Shown here: in pieces, positions 26,611-28,114 of the stretch
Numbering within the stretch: the first letter of the stretch is position 1
Layout of the letters: every line of letters starts with the position of its first letter
Program-made: the position numbers and the translations under genes
NCBI GenBank assembly: GCA_030636765.1
Contig: DAOVWI010000006.1
Coordinates: 1 to 28,114, forward strand
Source of the DNA: Gemmatimonadales bacterium
Lineage (GTDB): Bacteria > Gemmatimonadota > Gemmatimonadetes > Palauibacterales > Palauibacteraceae
DNA: 28,114 bases
Direction: 5' to 3'
The notes under the pieces: generated by a model
Database searches by the model: none
The model's input: the letters and a program-made list of their open reading frames with translations, nothing else
What the model was told of the DNA's origin: nothing

Positions 26611-27488
26611 TCCGCCAGCGCGGCCTCCAGGATCTCCCCCAGGCCGTTCTCCGAGATCGCCGCGATATCGTGCCGGTCCTTGAGCAGGCAGCCCAGCGTG
26701 GAGCGCAGGACCTCCTCGTCCAGCCGATCGATGCCCAGCAGTTCCAGCGCCTCCGCCCAGTCCAGGGTTTCCGCCACGCCGGGCGTTTTGTAGAGCTTGC
26801 TCTCGCGAAGCCGCTGCACGAAACGGGCGACGTCCCAAGCGAGTCCCGCGGGGAGGTTGGAGCGTCGCATGCGGAGGATACGGAGCTCCTTGTCGAGGGT
26901 CGGGTGGTCGATCCATAGATAGAGACAGCGGCGGCGCAGGGCGTCGCTCAACTCGCGCGTGCTGTTCGACGTCAGGACGACGTACGGCCGGCTCGTGGCT
27001 TTGATCGTGCCGAGTTCGGGGATCGAGATCTGGAAGTCCGAGAGCAGCTCGAGCAGGAAGGCCTCGAACTCCTCATCCGCCCGGTCGATCTCGTCGATCA
27101 GCAGCACCGGTGGGAGCTCGCGAGTGATCGCGTGCAGCAGCGGGCGCTCCAGCAGATACTCGCGTCCGAAGATCGTCGCCTCGAGCTCGTCCGGCGTGGC
27201 GCCCGCTCCCTCCTCCACCCGAATCCGCAAGAGCTGCCGCTGATAGTTCCACTCGTACAGGGCCGTGTGGACGTCGAGGCCCTCGTAGCACTGGAGACGG
27301 ATCAGCTCGGTGTCGAGGATCGCCGCCAACACCTTGGCGATCTCCGTCTTGCCGACGCCGGCCTCTCCCTCGACCAGCAGAGGCTTTCCCAGACGCTGTG
27401 CCAGGTGGACGGCGGTGGCGATGGCTCGGTCGGCCACGTACCCCTGCCGCTCCATCTGTCGGGTGATGCGCCCGATCTCTTCTTTCAA
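26607..27488 (-). CDS. MoxR-family AAA+ ATPase (CoxD-like)
   Basis: 293 residues. Walker A G41-E-A-G-V-G-K-T48, Walker B V-L-L-I-D132-E133, a sensor region with L-T-S-N-S-T-R-E, and the arginine-rich second half with L-R-R-R-C-L-Y-L-W-I of the MoxR group. These ATPases act as chaperones with VWA partners in assembling or activating metal enzymes. It sits directly upstream of the coxE-like gene with a 4-base overlap, and downstream of the XdhC-like gene on the same strand, which fits a CO dehydrogenase or xanthine dehydrogenase maturation cluster. The TTG start follows GGAGGG at seven bases. No structural dehydrogenase genes are inside the window; they may lie beyond the right edge. Confidence 0.93.
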   Translation of the reverse strand: MKEEIGRITRQMERQGYVADRAIATAVHLAQRLGKPLLVEGEAGVGKTEIAKVLAAILDTELIRLQCYEGLDVHTALYEWNYQRQLLRIRVEEGAGATPDELEATIFGREYLLERPLLHAITRELPPVLLIDEIDRADEEFEAFLLELLSDFQISIPELGTIKATSRPYVVLTSNSTRELSDALRRRCLYLWIDHPTLDKELRILRMRRSNLPAGLAWDVARFVQRLRESKLYKTPGVAETLDWAEALELLGIDRLDEEVLRSTLGCLLKDRHDIAAISENGLGEILEAALAE

Positions 27489-27771
27489 CGCGTGCCCTCC
27501 GGGGTCAGACGCTACCCTCTACCACCCTGATCCCACGGGGGTCCCTCGGGCGCAGGTGTCACGTTACGGCCCGTTCCATCGTTCCTTGGATGCCGCTGGC
27601 GATCTCGTCGTTGCCATGGAGTTAGGGATGCCTTCAGCGCGGGGACGAAGGCCGACGGCAAACTCAGCGTCGAGGCCGGTGGAGCGGGTTTACGCCTCAC
27701 CAGGGGCGAGAGGGCTTTTCCCCCGCTTCGCCGGTTTCTTCGCTTGGTCGCCTGCCGCATAAGGGCGCCGG

Positions 27772-28114
27772 TCAGGCGTCGACGGCCAGAGCGAGGTCCC
27801 GGGCGTACTTCTCCCGACAACCCGAGCAGCAGAAGAAGAGGGTGACGCCCTCGTGGTCCAGCGTGTGGCGGGCGCTCTCCGTCTCGACCTCCATGCCGCA
27901 TACGGGATCCACCGCGGCTCCCTCCTCCCCGGTGGCGTCTCCCTCCCCGACGGGAGCGATTTCTTCCCGTTCGTCGGCGTCACGGCGTCTGACGAGGATC
28001 AGCTCGGCGAGGATGCTGATGGCAATTTCCGCCGGTTCCCGGGCGCCGATGTCCAGGCCGGCCGGGCTGACGAGTGGAGCCAGCGCGGCCTTCTCCCACC
28101 CTCTCTCCAGCAGA
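27772..28114 (-). CDS. XdhC/CoxF-like protein with C-terminal YHS domain (partial)
   Basis: The last 113 codons of a gene whose start lies beyond the window. Reading from the edge, the first part (P-L-V-S-P-A-G-L-D-I-G-A-R-E-P-A-E-I-A-I-S-I-L) is the conserved C-terminal end of the XdhC/CoxF family (usually P-I-G-L-D-I-G-A-x-T-P-x-E-I-A-x-S-I), proteins that guide sulfuration and insertion of the molybdenum cofactor. After an acidic linker comes a YHS domain: D-P-V-C-G-M-E-V, G-V-T-L-F-F-C-C-S-G-C-R-E-K-Y. YHS domains are small cysteine-rich metal-binding modules found in copper ATPases, among others. The fusion is unusual. The stop is at 27772-27774; 283 bp without a supported gene separate it from the MoxR gene. 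Confidence 0.87.
   Translation of the reverse strand, partial: LLERGWEKAALAPLVSPAGLDIGAREPAEIAISILAELILVRRRDADEREEIAPVGEGDATGEEGAAVDPVCGMEVETESARHTLDHEGVTLFFCCSGCREKYARDLALAVDA

Noticed and set aside
27512..27760. 82-residue minus-strand frame between the XdhC-like and MoxR genes
   Set aside because: Very Arg/Pro-rich, no Shine-Dalgarno, no recognisable domain; the 283-bp gap is better treated as non-coding.

Overview
The window is a high-GC bacterial chromosomal segment with short intergenic gaps, AGGAG-type ribosome binding sites, several GTG/TTG starts, and many secreted or lipid-anchored proteins plus a TonB-type protein, which points to a diderm (Gram-negative-type) cell. The gene mix (NTF2-like lipoproteins, TolB-like propellers, M64 and M1 metallopeptidases, SBP56-like propeller, pyruvate phosphate dikinase) resembles Gemmatimonadota or a related soil/marine lineage. 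That assignment is a guess from gene style; there is no rRNA or ribosomal protein gene here to confirm it. I see no tRNA, rRNA, CRISPR array, transposase or phage gene.

Layout. 1-4.1 kb: NTF2-like lipoprotein, TolB-like propeller, four-helix membrane protein, secreted M64 peptidase. 4.2-7.2 kb: pyruvate phosphate dikinase, overlapping at its 3' end a convergent small elongation-factor-like protein. 7.5-10.3 kb: plus-strand run of class III aminotransferase, glyoxalase-like protein and TonB-like protein. 10.3-11.8 kb: minus-strand run of NTF2-like lipoprotein, small membrane protein and MliC/COG3650-type lipoprotein. 12.2-13.4 kb: single-pass membrane protein with a two-cysteine C-terminal domain. 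13.4-15.0 kb: minus-strand pair of SBP56-like propeller and small conserved protein. 15.2-17.4 kb: M1 aminopeptidase. 17.4-18.3 kb: the longest gene-free stretch, holding a candidate structured RNA with its own possible promoter, two perfect DnaA-type boxes one helical turn apart, and a good sigma-70-like promoter. 18.3-19.9 kb: a membrane-anchored JAMM/MPN protease candidate whose C-terminal domain matches that of the 12.2 kb protein. 20.1-22.1 kb: small lipoprotein and a TAP-like alpha/beta hydrolase. 22.2-25.3 kb: coupled AlsS-type acetolactate synthase and aldehyde dehydrogenase. 25.4-28.1 kb: minus-strand coxE-like / moxR(coxD)-like / XdhC-CoxF-like cluster for molybdenum-hydroxylase maturation, the last gene carrying an unusual C-terminal YHS domain and running off the window.

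Most novel: (1) the JAMM-TM-DC/SGC protein and its JAMM-less relative, which look like two parts of an undescribed membrane-associated system; (2) the structured RNA candidate beside DnaA boxes in the large gap; (3) the XdhC-YHS fusion in a CO-dehydrogenase-type maturation cluster. All functional statements are read from sequence motifs; no database search was run.
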